This document shows positions 23,400 through 35,460 of a stretch of DNA of 64,000 nt, in pieces (position 1 is the stretch's first letter; each line of letters starts with the position of its first letter). The notes under the pieces are model-generated. The model saw nothing but the letters and a program-made list of their open reading frames with translations. It was not told the origin of the DNA and did not search any database. A program made the position numbers and the translations under genes. The stretch spans positions 64,884,884 through 64,948,883 of the forward strand of contig NC_083338.1 in the NCBI RefSeq assembly GCF_019175385.1, in the 5' to 3' direction. The stretch is from Lycium barbarum (lineage: Eukaryota; Streptophyta; Magnoliopsida; Solanales; Solanaceae).

Positions 23400-26300
23400 A
23401 TAGGTCTTGGTTAGGTATGGGACTGGACATGGCAGGAATACATGAACGTGATGGAAATGACATGAAACATAAGAGCTTGACATGATTACAGGAAAATATG
23501 GTCATGGATTCATGAGAACTGAATACGTGATTACATGTAAACATGTACATAGGAACATGAAACTGAGTTGTCACGACCAAACTAGGGCCGCGACGGGTAC
23601 CCAATACTTGTACCGAGCACCCCTATCTCGTATCGTATTCTTATCACTAAGTGGGCCACATGCACTATACCATATCCTTTTTTTTGCTTAACATCAACAT
23701 TAATAGCATAATTATAAACACGGACTAATAAACTTTGCTAGTACATTATACAGCGACGAGGACCCTCAAGAGTACAAAACATCTAACTGTACATATCTGT
23801 CTACGAGCCTCTAAACATAGTACACATATTCATAAGAAGGGCCGAGTACTGTCGTGCCCGAATATATACACAAAATAGTACCAAGGAACTGAGGCTCCGA
23901 GACAACTGGAACGCCGCTATAGTAATGCTGATGAAGCTCCTAGGAGTCAAGCCTGTCTACCTGCTGAACTGCGCGACATGAAACGTAGCGTCCACAAGAA
24001 GGGACGTCAGTATGAATAGTGTACCGAGTATGTAAGGCATGGAAAAATAATGCAAGCCGAACCATAGAGCTTGAATAACAATATCATGGGATCATAGGAC
24101 ATATAATGAAATAAGAAAGTAACCTGTACATAGGAATACCCTTTCAGGCCAGATACCATGCATGCTTGTCTGTCTTTGGAAAACATTTCTTTTTCATAGA
24201 CATAGAAAATAGAACTTACATTATGTCATGTCTTATCATATCATATCATATCGTATCAAATCATATGAGATCATGTCATATCATACCGTGTCATAGCATA
24301 GCAGGACATAGCATAGCACCGAACAATGTCGGCTCGCCCACATAGCACCGAAATACATCGGCTCGCCCATATATGCGCGTCCGGGATGATAAGCCAGCTG
24401 ACCAGGTGGCAATGAAACATGTTTCCCTTCCCATCCCCCATGTACATATTCATATCTCACATACATATGTCATATAAGCATGCAGGAGAGCCCAAAGAAA
24501 ATCATGTAACCATCAGAGTGACATAAGGTCGGTGACCTCCGATTACATTATGGAACAATCGTGATCGCCTTGTCTCACCTTGAAGGAACGAGTATTTTAA
24601 GGCGAGACTATCAACGGAGAATAGTGTTGAAAGAAACATAGAATGAAATCATGGACGTCATAGAAATCAATTCATCGGCTTTGGAATCTTTAGAGGATGG
24701 TGTCATAACTAAGGAATAGAATTGAAATCAAGAACTAGTTTGATACTTTCATATTCATATTGGGTCCTTAGCTTAAGACTCTTAGTCATGGAATCATTCT
24801 TGTCATACTTATCATAGACGTATTCTCTTCCTTAGCATCATCGTTATCATGGTCATCATAGACATATTTCCATTAAAAATAGTACAGTACTTATCGTTTG
24901 ATAATTGGACCAAGGATCAAAAGCTTCCTTTGGATTCTACTCCAAAATAAGTCAAACGGAGCAATAGGGAAAATCCAGGAACAATGGGCCCACCTCGGGC
25001 CGAATGAGGTAGCGTACACCATTTGCATATGTTACATGTCATGGCGTTACCTGTGAGAGTTTCAAGGTAGTCGGGTCTTATTTATGCAAGTTCTAGAGGT
25101 TTAGGAAGTTTTTCCAACATTTCACACGATTTTTAATTCAATTCTACTGAATGAAAAAGGGGAAACTTTAGGTGCGGATTCCGGAGAATAGAGTTGTCCC
25201 CGAGGCTCGTATCCGACCTATTACGTCTAAGACTTGCCGTAGAAAGAAGGGTGAAGCCTTACATACCTCTTTCCGCTCCTTATGCTATTCCAAATTCAAG
25301 TTGCAAATCCGTCAAAATCTACAAATTGGTCACATTTACCAAACTTGATTAGAGCATTTAGAATTGAAATCTTAAGATAATACTTGGCTACCGAAATTTC
25401 GGCAGCACTTCCCCTGTAAATACACCATCCCCAAAGTTCAACTCAGTCAATTTTTAATCAACAAGAATCCTGGAATTCAACCTGGCCAAACTATCAACAT
25501 AATATCAACAACCATACTAACAATTTCCATATTCAATCCAAGATACATTATAACAACTTAATCAATTTACTACTTCCTTCAAAACCTTCCAACTCCAATA
25601 AAACAATAACAACCTTATAATATACATTCCAACAACACCATATTAATATCATTACCTTCCATACATGTAAGAACATAATATTCAATTTACGTAATCTTCC
25701 AAGACAAGCCTCCAACTACTAATACTTCACTAAGCTCATTAGGCTTTTGTTAGCAATATAGAATCCACAAAACAACAATCAATATACTAAATAAAATTAA
25801 CTCATCTTCCTCCACACCACACCACAACTACACGGCTAACATCATGCACACACAACTACAACCTCTCCAAAATCATTCAATTTCCATTATCAACATAGCA
25901 TCCACAACAATAACAACCAAACACTAGATAGAATAATTAAAACATGATTCATACACACACATAGGCATGCACGGCCACACACCTATATTCTTGTTCTTCA
26001 TGAATTTCACTCATTTTTACACACTACAACATGCACAACATCCATAACATATAAGAAAAGGATGAACCCTTACCTTCTTCTTTGATTCTCCAACTTGCTT
26101 GAATTTCCAACTTATGAATTTGTGTTTTTCTTGCTTCAATAACAACTCTACTTTGTTAAGGACCCTCCACTTGGTAGAAAATGACTTTTGAAGGAATTTT
26201 TGTCAATTTTCTTGTTGGTTTTTGCACTTGGCCGAAATGACCTTGGAGATTTCTCTTGCTTTTCTTGTTCTTTTGTTTTCTTGAAATGTCTAGAAGGTGT

Positions 26301-29300
26301 TGGAAATAAGATGACTAAGTCATCTTTTTATTTATCCATTAAGATCCAAAGTGGGCTAAGCCCACTCCAAGTGGGAAGGCCAACATGGCCCAAAACATAA
26401 GCCCATTGTTTTTTTGTACTTCATGACAAATTTTAATTTTTCCAATTTCCAAATTTGCCCTTCGTCTTCCTCCATAATTCCACGAGTCATATTGCGAATT
26501 TCCCTTTATGCCCTTGATCTTTCTTAATATTCCCACTTCAAAATTTTCATAACAACTTGTATGCCAAACAAAATAAAAATAAAAAAAATAAGGCCTTGCT
26601 TGTCATCTCCCCGCAATTATCTTAAATTATCCAAATGCGCAAAATGCGGGATATAACATGAGTAGCACCTAATGAACTATAATCATGAAACCATTGTACT
26701 CGATTCATAATAATGATTTAGAGTTACTACTAACTCTAGAATTTATGAAAATTATTGCAGGACTTCCTTCGTAATTCGGACTCTCATGACATTTCTCAAA
26801 TACCTGTCAGCTAACTAGAGTATCAACATAAACCTCACAGGGTATCTTAATACGTATGATGCGGCATAATCTTAATTACTGAATCTTGAATGTGGCTAAC
26901 ATGAATACTGAGCTGGCCTGAACACATGATTATTGGCTGAATGATTATATGATTATTATACATGGGGTTTGGAAGAGAATTTATAGGCATGAATGACATG
27001 AGTACTCGAAAATAGGCACAAACATGACATGATTACCTGGACGTGAGGAGCATGACGTGGGACATAAATACATGAAGACTGGTTGGCATGTAAACATGAG
27101 TGCTAAACTTTTATAAGATGCAAACACGCGTAAACATGGACATCAACATGAGATCTGAATGTCGAAAATATTATTGTTACAATATGAGGGTTGAATACTG
27201 AGCGTAGGTAGGATCTGAACACTTAGAGACTTGATCATAGATGTTCGTGTGTTACCACGATAGACATAAGAGATAAGAGTACGACTTAGGCTCTGAATGT
27301 AAGTGCAACTCCGTGCGAATGAGATAGAGTTGAGTCATATACTAGGAATATGATTCTAACATAGGTATTCATAAAGCTCTAGCGCAGGCATGACATGAGA
27401 CATCAAATCTGAGTAGAATAGTTTTAAGATAAGTACCATAGAATACCTGAAGGGATCTCACTATGAACTTGGAACATACCTTACTTCGAACCTTACCTTG
27501 TTCGCTCTGAAACATAGATATGAATATCTTGGCTTACCTTGCTTATTATTGTAAGCGGATCATTAAGGAGTGAGAGAAAAGGAGCATTCATACGAATCAG
27601 ACATTTCATCTTCGAAGATAGAGGTGGTATGGGTACATCAGACTGAAGAACATAACATGGAACATGTATACATGGAAATGGGACTAATATGGCATAAGAC
27701 ATGAATACATGAGTAGCATGGCATGGGGCATGAGAGACACGACCTTTACATAAGTACTTCAAAGCTACATACCCTGACATTTAGACATTAGCTCATGAAT
27801 ATTGAAGTGTGAATATGACATAAGTGTGACTTAAATGGAGTATAAGTTGTAGGCTTCACTCTTAAGTACTTAGAGACATAGGGATGGATAAGATATCACT
27901 TTCGGAACTTAGCTATACTTACATAATGGGACATGGTTCAACATAGTTTACTCTTATTACTATAAGTCGATACCCTCATTATAAAACAAGACTCATGAAG
28001 GAAAGGATCACAGGTATGAATGCTTCGTTCGTCAAGCACCTAAGGCATAAGTAGAAAGTTACCTTGAACTTAAATAGGGCATAGGTACTTTGGAAAAGAA
28101 AATGACATCCTTTGTGCCAAGCTACGAGTTGCTTTAAAATAGTAGCCAGAGGGACATAAGCATGAGTTACGTAGAATCGTGTGTAGGGCATCCATCTTGA
28201 CTTACTTTTATCATTACCTACCAAACCCACTGTTATGCTATTTCTATATGTGGATGCTCAAAGAAGTCGTTCGTGGGCACGAGTACGTGAAAACGTAGGT
28301 AGCATATATTTGGAGTTGAAATAAATCATTTACCTAAGGCATTTTTCCCTTGTTCAAGGACCAGGTGGGCATTCCATGGGATTCTTAGTCTTTAAACTAT
28401 TGTGTTACCTTCTCCTCAATCATTATCAAAATCAACATCATATTCGGAAAGCACTTAGAAGCTAGAATGTGGTCATGAGTATAAAAGCATGATAGATACG
28501 TGAGACATGAATGCACTCTTTAACCTTGGACATGAGTACAACCTGATGTGAGAAACATGAAAGAACATTCCCTTGCATAGCTCACTATCGTATGAAGTCT
28601 TAATTCTTGTACCTTAAACATGGAGTGTAAAGCTTTAACAAGGGCATAAGATAGGTATGCTAGGCATGTGTAGAGTACGTTTGGGCATTGGTACTACATA
28701 GTGCATTAATTATCCTGGAATTGGAAACGTTACACTCTTAAAACCCGCTATTCGATCTAGAACTTTATCTCATAACATAATTACCTAGTACTTGATCTCA
28801 ACCGTATGACAAAAATCACATTCTACGCACCTTATCTTGGCTACATGAAACTGTGACCCTCTGACATAATCTCCTTAACACCTATCAACTTACAAAACAC
28901 ATAGTTTATATCGGCACCTTATCACATGATCTCCCCCTTAGTTCAAAAGCTGACGTTTAAAGCCTATGAGTCCCTTGAGTTAGCGATAAGTGGTCATCTA
29001 GTGGTTCTGCTAATCTCCTCTAACATACTGACGACTCATTTCTTCGGCTTACTTCAAGCAAGTCTTACGTACTCGGAAAACTGGATTACTTAAATGAACG
29101 GGTTTCTAATGTACATAACTGGCATACTAGCTTTGTCAGTCTTGAGGAAAACTCTTTTCTGATAACCCTTAAAGGCTCTTCTTCTGTAGCTTGCTCTCTT
29201 ACTGCTTAGATGGTTTTCTTCTTTCACCAATTTCTATACCTCAAATTTAACTTAAACTCGTTGGGTTCTAACACGCCTTCGGTGTATTCAGACAGTTGTC

Positions 29301-30540
29301 CACTCACTAGTGTTAACTTGACTAAGTAACTCAAATCATACTTCTACTAACTCTGCTGAAAATTTCTAATTCACTGTATCTACTCAAACTTACTTACTAA
29401 GCTTCTGTTACCACTTGCTAGCATCATATTCTCTAATTCTTCTCTGAGTACTAAAGTGCAACATAAGGTTATTTCTAACTTTTCCTCCTCATCTGACTCC
29501 ATTCTTGGATTGTATACTATCTTTCTGAACTATAGACATAGATCACACTTAGGGAAATTTCATCTGTCTCAAACAAGGAATCGGAACAACTAACCCCCAC
29601 TTTCAAAATTATACCATACTATACACAGCAGGGATAAAATACTTAATAACATAACCTAAGAGGGAATTATCATATCTTTTATCTCATAGTAATATCTGTT
29701 TCTTGTAGTAACTCACTAACATCATACTCTCTAGGTCTGATCTGGATAAGCTTAAATAATTTAAAACTATCCCTAAAAATTCAATATCGTCTGCTCGTGG
29801 TTCTTCTTATCGTACTCAGTCCCTTCTTAGTCATATACATAGTTCATATGGCAAAAATATATATATATACCCTTGAAAAAGTTGAGACTTTCTAGTATTA
29901 CCGGTGGTTGGCTGTTAGGCTATTTTCCTGCTTAAAACTACCGTGGACAATTTATGATTACTGCAGCTAATTTCATAACATGTTACTCTGTAGGGTCTTA
30001 AATCCGAACCATCATCCTCATACTGAAGCTTCATGGTCAGATAATCCAAATAAACTTATTCTGTAAGGTATATAACCTATGCGTACTGCCATGCCAAAAC
30101 TTGTCAAAAACAAATGGTGTTACCGTCTGTTAAACACGCCAGGCCCATTTGGAGAGTCTTGGTCTTAAATTTCCTTCTCATTGCTTACGCATTCGATACG
30201 TTCAGAATTGGATGGAAAAGAATGTTACTTACTGCTCTAAGCTTCATGGCATGAGTTACAATAATTCATGATGACTCTATCGGAGAGAAACACATCGATA
30301 ACGACTAGCTTTACGTCTTCCTCATCCATTGAGAATAGGCGTATTCGGCAAAATGGAAAAGACACATGAGTTCGAGTGATTTCTGAGAACACAGCTCTAT
30401 TGCACGATCTAGAGTTGAAAGAAGTGAGACAATCCTAGATGTCTTGGTGGTCAACTATTTATATGTGTGGCGCACAAACACATATAAAAGTGACCCCACT
30501 GGACACGGTTTCATAGACTCCCTAAGACACTTGAACCTAG
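23400..30540 (-). mobile_element. Internal region of C (non-coding, holds a solo LTR)
   Basis: Apart from the solo LTR at 23569-26658, I see no frame with retrotransposon protein motifs; the longest minus frame (27493-27780, 95 codons) is unrecognised. The sequence is full of CATGA/ACATG phrases, suggesting old internal duplications. Near the PBS the shared leader motif appears as GATCGTGCAATAGAGC on the minus strand (about 30395-30412). The left breakpoint of the tandem duplication (29943) lies here. Confidence 0.7.
23569..26658 (-). repeat. Solo LTR of A's family inside C, TSD TGAGT
   Basis: Plus reading TGTCACGACCAAACTAGG ... GCGGGATATAACA, flanked by TGAGT at 23564-23568 and 26659-26663. 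It shares with the A LTR the GCATGCAGGAGAGCCC block, the GGTCGGTGACCTCCGATTA block (about 24528), CGAAATTTCGGCAGCAC near 25390 and a splice-donor-like AAG|GTAAGG (GT 26072-26073). No internal region is left, so it formed by LTR-LTR recombination. Confidence 0.93.
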
Positions 30541-30552
30541 GCTCTGATACCA
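30541..30552 (-). promoter_or_regulatory. Primer-binding site of C
   Basis: TGGTATCAGAGC on the minus strand, extended by CTAGG toward the interior, matching initiator-Met tRNA like the other elements. It is present again at 43390-43401 in the duplicate. Confidence 0.92.
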
Positions 30553-30557
30553 AGCTT

Positions 30558-32932
30558 TGTCACGCCCCGAACCATAGCCTGGGTGAAACACGGCACTCGG
30601 TGCCTTACTGCATGTGACCGAGCGAACCACATGGCTTGCTGAATCATCATGAGGAATAACATGAGCGGAATATAACGTGAATGCATGATGAGCCTTTATA
30701 AAACGTAGTAAGTCATAATACTTAATAAAAATACTTATTTAAACATGATTGCGGAAATAATATGAATGAGCCAAAATGGCTATACGACTCCGAATGTATG
30801 ACATAACATAACTGACTTGTCTAGTCTATGAAACCTCTATCATGAGTCTGACTGGAAAACATATTTACTGGGACAAGGCCCCCAGCATACCTTAGATGCA
30901 TAACTAATCATAAACCCCGAATGAGATGGGGCTCACCAAAAGCTGATACGAGCACTGTCCTAACGAGCAAATCTGCTGTCCTGTCAATCAATACCTACAT
31001 CGTGAAATGCAGGCCCCCGGGCAGTAGAAAGGGGACGTCAGCACATTGAATGTACTGGTATGTAAAGCAACTGAGAGAAATAACACGGGACATGGAATAA
31101 CATGATAAGAACTGAAACTGAAAACCTGGACATGAACATGAGCATGAGTACATATATATATATAACGTAAGTAAAACATGATAAGTAGGGAGAGCATTTC
31201 ATAAACCGACATGTGATATCACCACGTGGGTACGTGGAGTCTGGTACCTCGCCGAACCAGGAGAGCCCTCATACCTTGCCAGGGTATAAGGTGGTAACGT
31301 GCCTGATGGATCCATTTAGTGTAAATTAAGGAATCGTCCTAACTGGGCGGATCGATCCTTGTCCTATGGTGGCTACATAGTTTCAGGCTATCTGAGCCTT
31401 CTCGGTAATTTGTGCAACTCCCAAAAATATGAACATAATATAATTGGCTAAGAAGCCCATGATTTTCGTGAATAAACTTGTAATTGTCTTGTAATCATGA
31501 TTTCACGAAATAACTTGTAAACATGGTTTCATGAAATAACTTGTAAACATGGTTTCATGAGATAACTTGTATTTAGTATGTATGTATCTTTTATCATAGC
31601 ATGAAAGTAATTATATAATATAGTTTCATAAAAACTCGTAGTCATTGTAGGATATTCATGAAATAATCATTCTTAGTCAAAACATACATGCAAGAACCCA
31701 TGGAATACAAGATATGGGTTTTCACAGATTACGGATAGATTCTCAATAATCATAAATAAATATTTAGAACTCAATGATGGAATTATAACAATTCATCCAT
31801 AATATAATCATGGACATGGACCTAGGGTTATCATGAGCATGGTATTGAAACCTTAGTTTTAGTAGAGAATCATAATTTTATGGATTATGAGGCGTGGGGA
31901 AGAACAATGATGTTCCCACACGTAGATAGTAACTCTACATACCTTAGTCACTCCAAAACTTGCATTAAAGACTTGAGCTTTGAAGGAGATTTCCAAAATC
32001 TTGAATTCTTGAACCTTGAGATGGGTTTTCTTGAAAACCCTAGTTTATGAACAATGATTTCTTGCCTAGATTACAAGGATATATATTATAATTGACTTAG
32101 AATGATCTTGGAATGATTAGAAGGGTTTACTTGAGTTAGAAAGAAATTAGGGACTTGAATTCAACCTAGAATCATGATAAAACTTACCTTGTAGGGTTCT
32201 TGAGGCTTGGGACTTGTTCTTCCTGACTTTAGGGTAATTTTTCGTGACTAGGGGTGTTAGGAAAATAAACCCCAAGCGTAAATATGACTTAAAACGAGAA
32301 ATCCTAACTTTTAACCCGAAATCGACCTGTTTCGCGATGGGTCCGCCATGCGAGTGCATCGCGCGACATTCTGCATCTAAAACTCAGAGTTGCGCGATCG
32401 GTCTGCGAAGCGGGGCCATCACACGCTCTCTCAAGCTCCCTCGCGCGCCCCGAGAAGCTACGGGTGTCGGTTCTGCACAGTGTTCGGTAATATAGGCATA
32501 ACTTATTGTACACAGCTCTGTTTTGGCTACACAATATACCGTTGGAAAGCTATTTCAAAGGGATACAACTTTGATGTTTTAAGTGTCTCAAATGCCCAAC
32601 GGATTTTCACGAAGTTTGACTGGAATACAGACGTATCGAAAAGTTAGTCGATTCTATCGAATTTTAAGTGCCTTACTATTAGCCATATTGAGACGATCGT
32701 ATCTCCTTACTCCGATCTCTGAATGGCTTGGTCCTTATATCGTTAGAAAGGTATTTCTACATACTACAACTTTCATTCAGGGTACTTTCCCAAATTCCCA
32801 ACTAATCAAGGATTCATGGCTGCCCGAATTAGGCCTATCAACCATTTTCGCGAAACGTTCAAACCTTCAGTGTTTCCACTGAAACTCTAATGATGTGAGT
32901 CTAAACATAGTTTGAAGATATGGGGTATTACA
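30558..32932 (-). repeat. 5' LTR of element C
   Basis: Plus reading TGTCACGCCCCGAACC ... ATGGGGTATTACA. Compared with the partner LTR it lacks about 16 bp near 30915, has a shorter TA tract and has an extra segment near 32295. Splice-donor consensus AAG|GTAAGT (GT 32186-32187), double hairpin 31039-31057, U3 palindrome cluster about 32330-32450. Confidence 0.9.
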
Positions 32933-32957
32933 GAGTGTCCAGTTCGGGCACTAGTCA
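32933..32957 (+). repeat. B'' 5' LTR fragment between C and D
   Basis: Twenty-five bases from GAGTGTCCAGTTCGGG to AGTCA. The first five are the right TSD of C, the last five the left TSD of D. The same wording, uninterrupted, is seen at 11918-11950. Confidence 0.92.
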
Positions 32958-35445
32958 TGTTATAGCCCGTATTTTGTACGTTCGGATATTTCGACGTAGT
33001 CGTGGTAAGTTTAGGGCAAGACCATTTTCAAAAATTATTTTAATGTACAATTTGTTATGAATATTATTTATGAATATTATTAGTATGGAAATATTGAGAA
33101 AGGCTAAGGGCAAAAAGGAAAATTCGCAAAGTGGCTTATGGTAATATTGTGAAAGGCTAGGGCCAAAACGGGAATTTCACAAAGTGTTCAAGAACGTTCT
33201 TGAAGGACCACTTGTGGCCGTGTGGTGTGGGAGTGGACCCCACCCAAGTCTTGGTCAATAATTATATATATGGACCAAATGCTAACAAAGCAAAACAAAT
33301 TGTTCATGAAGTTTCAAGAAGAAAACTTGGAGAAAAAATATAGGGCCATTCGGCCATGGCTTCCAAAAATGGTGCCATAGAAATTGATCAAGAAAAATTA
33401 TTTTCTTTTAGTATTTCCACCAAATGGAAGGTCCTCATTGACATGTAGGAGTTGTTGGAGCAAGCAAAGCCTTTATTTGTGTAATTTATAAGCCCTAGCC
33501 AAGTGAAGAGATGTGTGGAAAAAAGGTACGTATTCAATCTTCTTTCAAGTGTTTATAGATGATTGTGAGTATTGTAGTATGTAGAAAAGGATGAAATTCA
33601 TGAAATATGGGTATGTTGGTGGTGGCTGAATATAGTTGTGTTTTGTAACACAAATGAATTGATTTTATTTAGTATTTTGGTTGTTGTGTTGTGAATTCTA
33701 TGATGTTAAATGAAGATTTAATGGTTTGAAATGAAGTTGAAATTGTTAAGGGAGTGTTGAAGAAGTTAGTATGACATTAGCATGGTTTCTTATACTTGTA
33801 GGAGTGATATTGCTAATGTGTAGCTTGTAAATGTAATTCATGAATTTGGAAGTGAGACATGTGTTTGGAATATTGTAAGTTGGGTTGTTGTGTTTGAATT
33901 TGAAAGAATGAAATGTGTCGTTATTATTCTTCTTGAATTTGGAAGGTTTCGGAAGAAGTAATATGTTGATTGGGTTGTTTGGAATATTATGAGAATTGTC
34001 TGAAGTATTCTTGAACCATGTTAGAATGATTTCGGATTAATACTTGGATGTGAGATCATTGATGTTAGCTTGACTGTATGTGATTGAATTGAATATAAAT
34101 GAAATGTCGTGGAATTTTGTGACAAGAGTTGTAATGTTAGAATATATTTGGATTGATTGATGAAGTTGTTAGTAAGATTGTTGGTAATGTTGTTGATAAT
34201 TTGGCCGAGTTGAATTTTCGGATTGTTGTTGATAAATTGGCCGAGTTAGATTCTCGGGGATGGTGTATTTACAGGGGAAATGCTGCCGAAATTTTGGTAG
34301 AATATAAATGAATTCATTTTTAAAGGCTAAGACAAGTATATGTCGATGAATCTAATGATTACGTCAATTCTCTTGAATGTAGACTAGCGAGATTGGACGA
34401 ATAGGCGTAGCTAGTTGGACGTGGGACAGGTATGTAAGGCTTACCCCTTCTTTCTTTTTGGCATGGTCTTTGTGAAATGAACAGACGATATGTATATGAT
34501 TCCAAAGAAATTCCTATTCTTAGAGCCACTAGGATGGCTAACGTCCTTGATTTCCATAAGATGTTCCATATGATTTTGATGCGTCCCATGATGGGCCGGG
34601 TACGGTATATGTGCACATGATTTCATTTACCGAGTCTCTTAACGGGCCGGGTACAGTATGACCTCATTCACCGAGTCCCTCATTAGAGGGTCGGGTACGG
34701 TATGTATATGTATATGTATAAGCATGCATGATGATATGAAAGCATGATGACATGATTTTATCCACCGAGTCCCTTAATGGGCCGGGTACGGTATGTATAT
34801 GATAAATGATGTTCGCACGTATGATTTAATTCACTGAGTCCAATAACGGGCTGGGTACGGTATGTGATAATGATATGCATGATTTATGTTTTAAAGGCAA
34901 GAGCTTTGGCATTCTGGACAGTGTATATGTTTCTGTATTTCGTATATCAGTTATGATCCTTTTATTGTGATTCCTGGCTTACATGCTCAGTACATATTCC
35001 GTACTGACCCCCTTTCTTCGGAGGCTATGTTTCATGCCACCCAGGTACACCCAGGTGATTTGAAGATTTGGCTAGAATATGGTTCTGCAGGATTGGCGAG
35101 CTCCACTTCCGTCCGGAGTGTTGCCGAGTTTGAGTGTATATGTTATGATTTCTGATGGATGTTAGAGCTTTGCAGACAGAGTCGTGGGTATAGAATGTCA
35201 ATGTTGTAAGCGGCTCCATCAGCCGATGTGTCATTCTGTGTTATGCGATAAATTCTATATGATTACAGATTTTGTTTGAATTGAGAACACGAAAAAGAAT
35301 ATTTCTGAAAGTCTTACTATGTATTTCATTTTACTTGACTTAAGAGTTCGAAGAGACTATGTGTGTCACAAGAGTGTGTGGGTTCGCTCGGCTCCGAATG
35401 TGGGGTCGGGTGCCCATCACACCCTAGGGAGATTAGGGTGTGACA
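32958..35445 (+). repeat. 5' LTR of D (copy 1)
   Basis: TGTTATAGCCCG ... TTAGGGTGTGACA. Contains a TATA-like ATTATATATATGG (about 33261), splice-donor-like AAAG|GTACG (GT 33526-33527), a repeated TTGGCCGAGTT segment (34200-34260), GGGGAAATGCTGCCGAAATTTTGG (about 34275), GGTATGTAAGGC (about 34430), five CACCGAGTCCC/GGGCCGGGTACGG hairpin units (34575-34865) and the double hairpin (34988-35006). Confidence 0.93.
34575..34865 (+). repeat. Hairpin array in the D LTR
   Basis: Five imperfect units of a GAGTCCC-spacer-GGGCCGGGTACGGTATG motif, 40 to 110 bp apart. The arms vary but stay mostly self-complementary: CCCATGATGGG, CCCTCATTAGAGGG, CCCTTAATGGG. Equivalent arrays are at 40805-41085 and in families A, B and S. 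Confidence 0.8.
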
Positions 35446-35448
35446 AAG

Positions 35449-35460
35449 TGGTATCAGAGC
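35449..35460 (+). promoter_or_regulatory. Primer-binding site of D (copy 1)
   Basis: TGGTATCAGAGC three bases after the LTR end. The leader motif GATCGTGCGATAGAGC follows at about 35588-35603. Confidence 0.92.

Larger units (their letters stand above)
20959..32932 (-). mobile_element. Element C: minus-strand LTR retrotransposon without gag-pol, TSD GAGTG
   Basis: LTRs at 20959-23365 and 30558-32932 are flanked by GAGTG (20954-20958 and 32933-32937), and the surrounding family-B LTR reads continuously once C is removed. The PBS (30541-30552) and polypurine tract are in place. The internal part, after subtracting a solo LTR, is about 4.1 kb and has no recognisable gag, RT or integrase, so C must have moved in trans. 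Its LTRs differ by scattered substitutions and small indels, so the insertion is not very recent. Confidence 0.9.

Noticed and set aside
27493..27780. 95-codon minus-strand frame in the C internal region as a gene
   Set aside because: Composition follows the CATG-rich repeats of C, with no known motif and no supporting start context.
34575..34865. CRISPR-like array from the regularly repeated GAGTCCC/GGGCCGGG motif
   Set aside because: Unit length and spacing vary, repeats are imperfect, the context is an LTR of a plant retrotransposon, and no cas genes exist.
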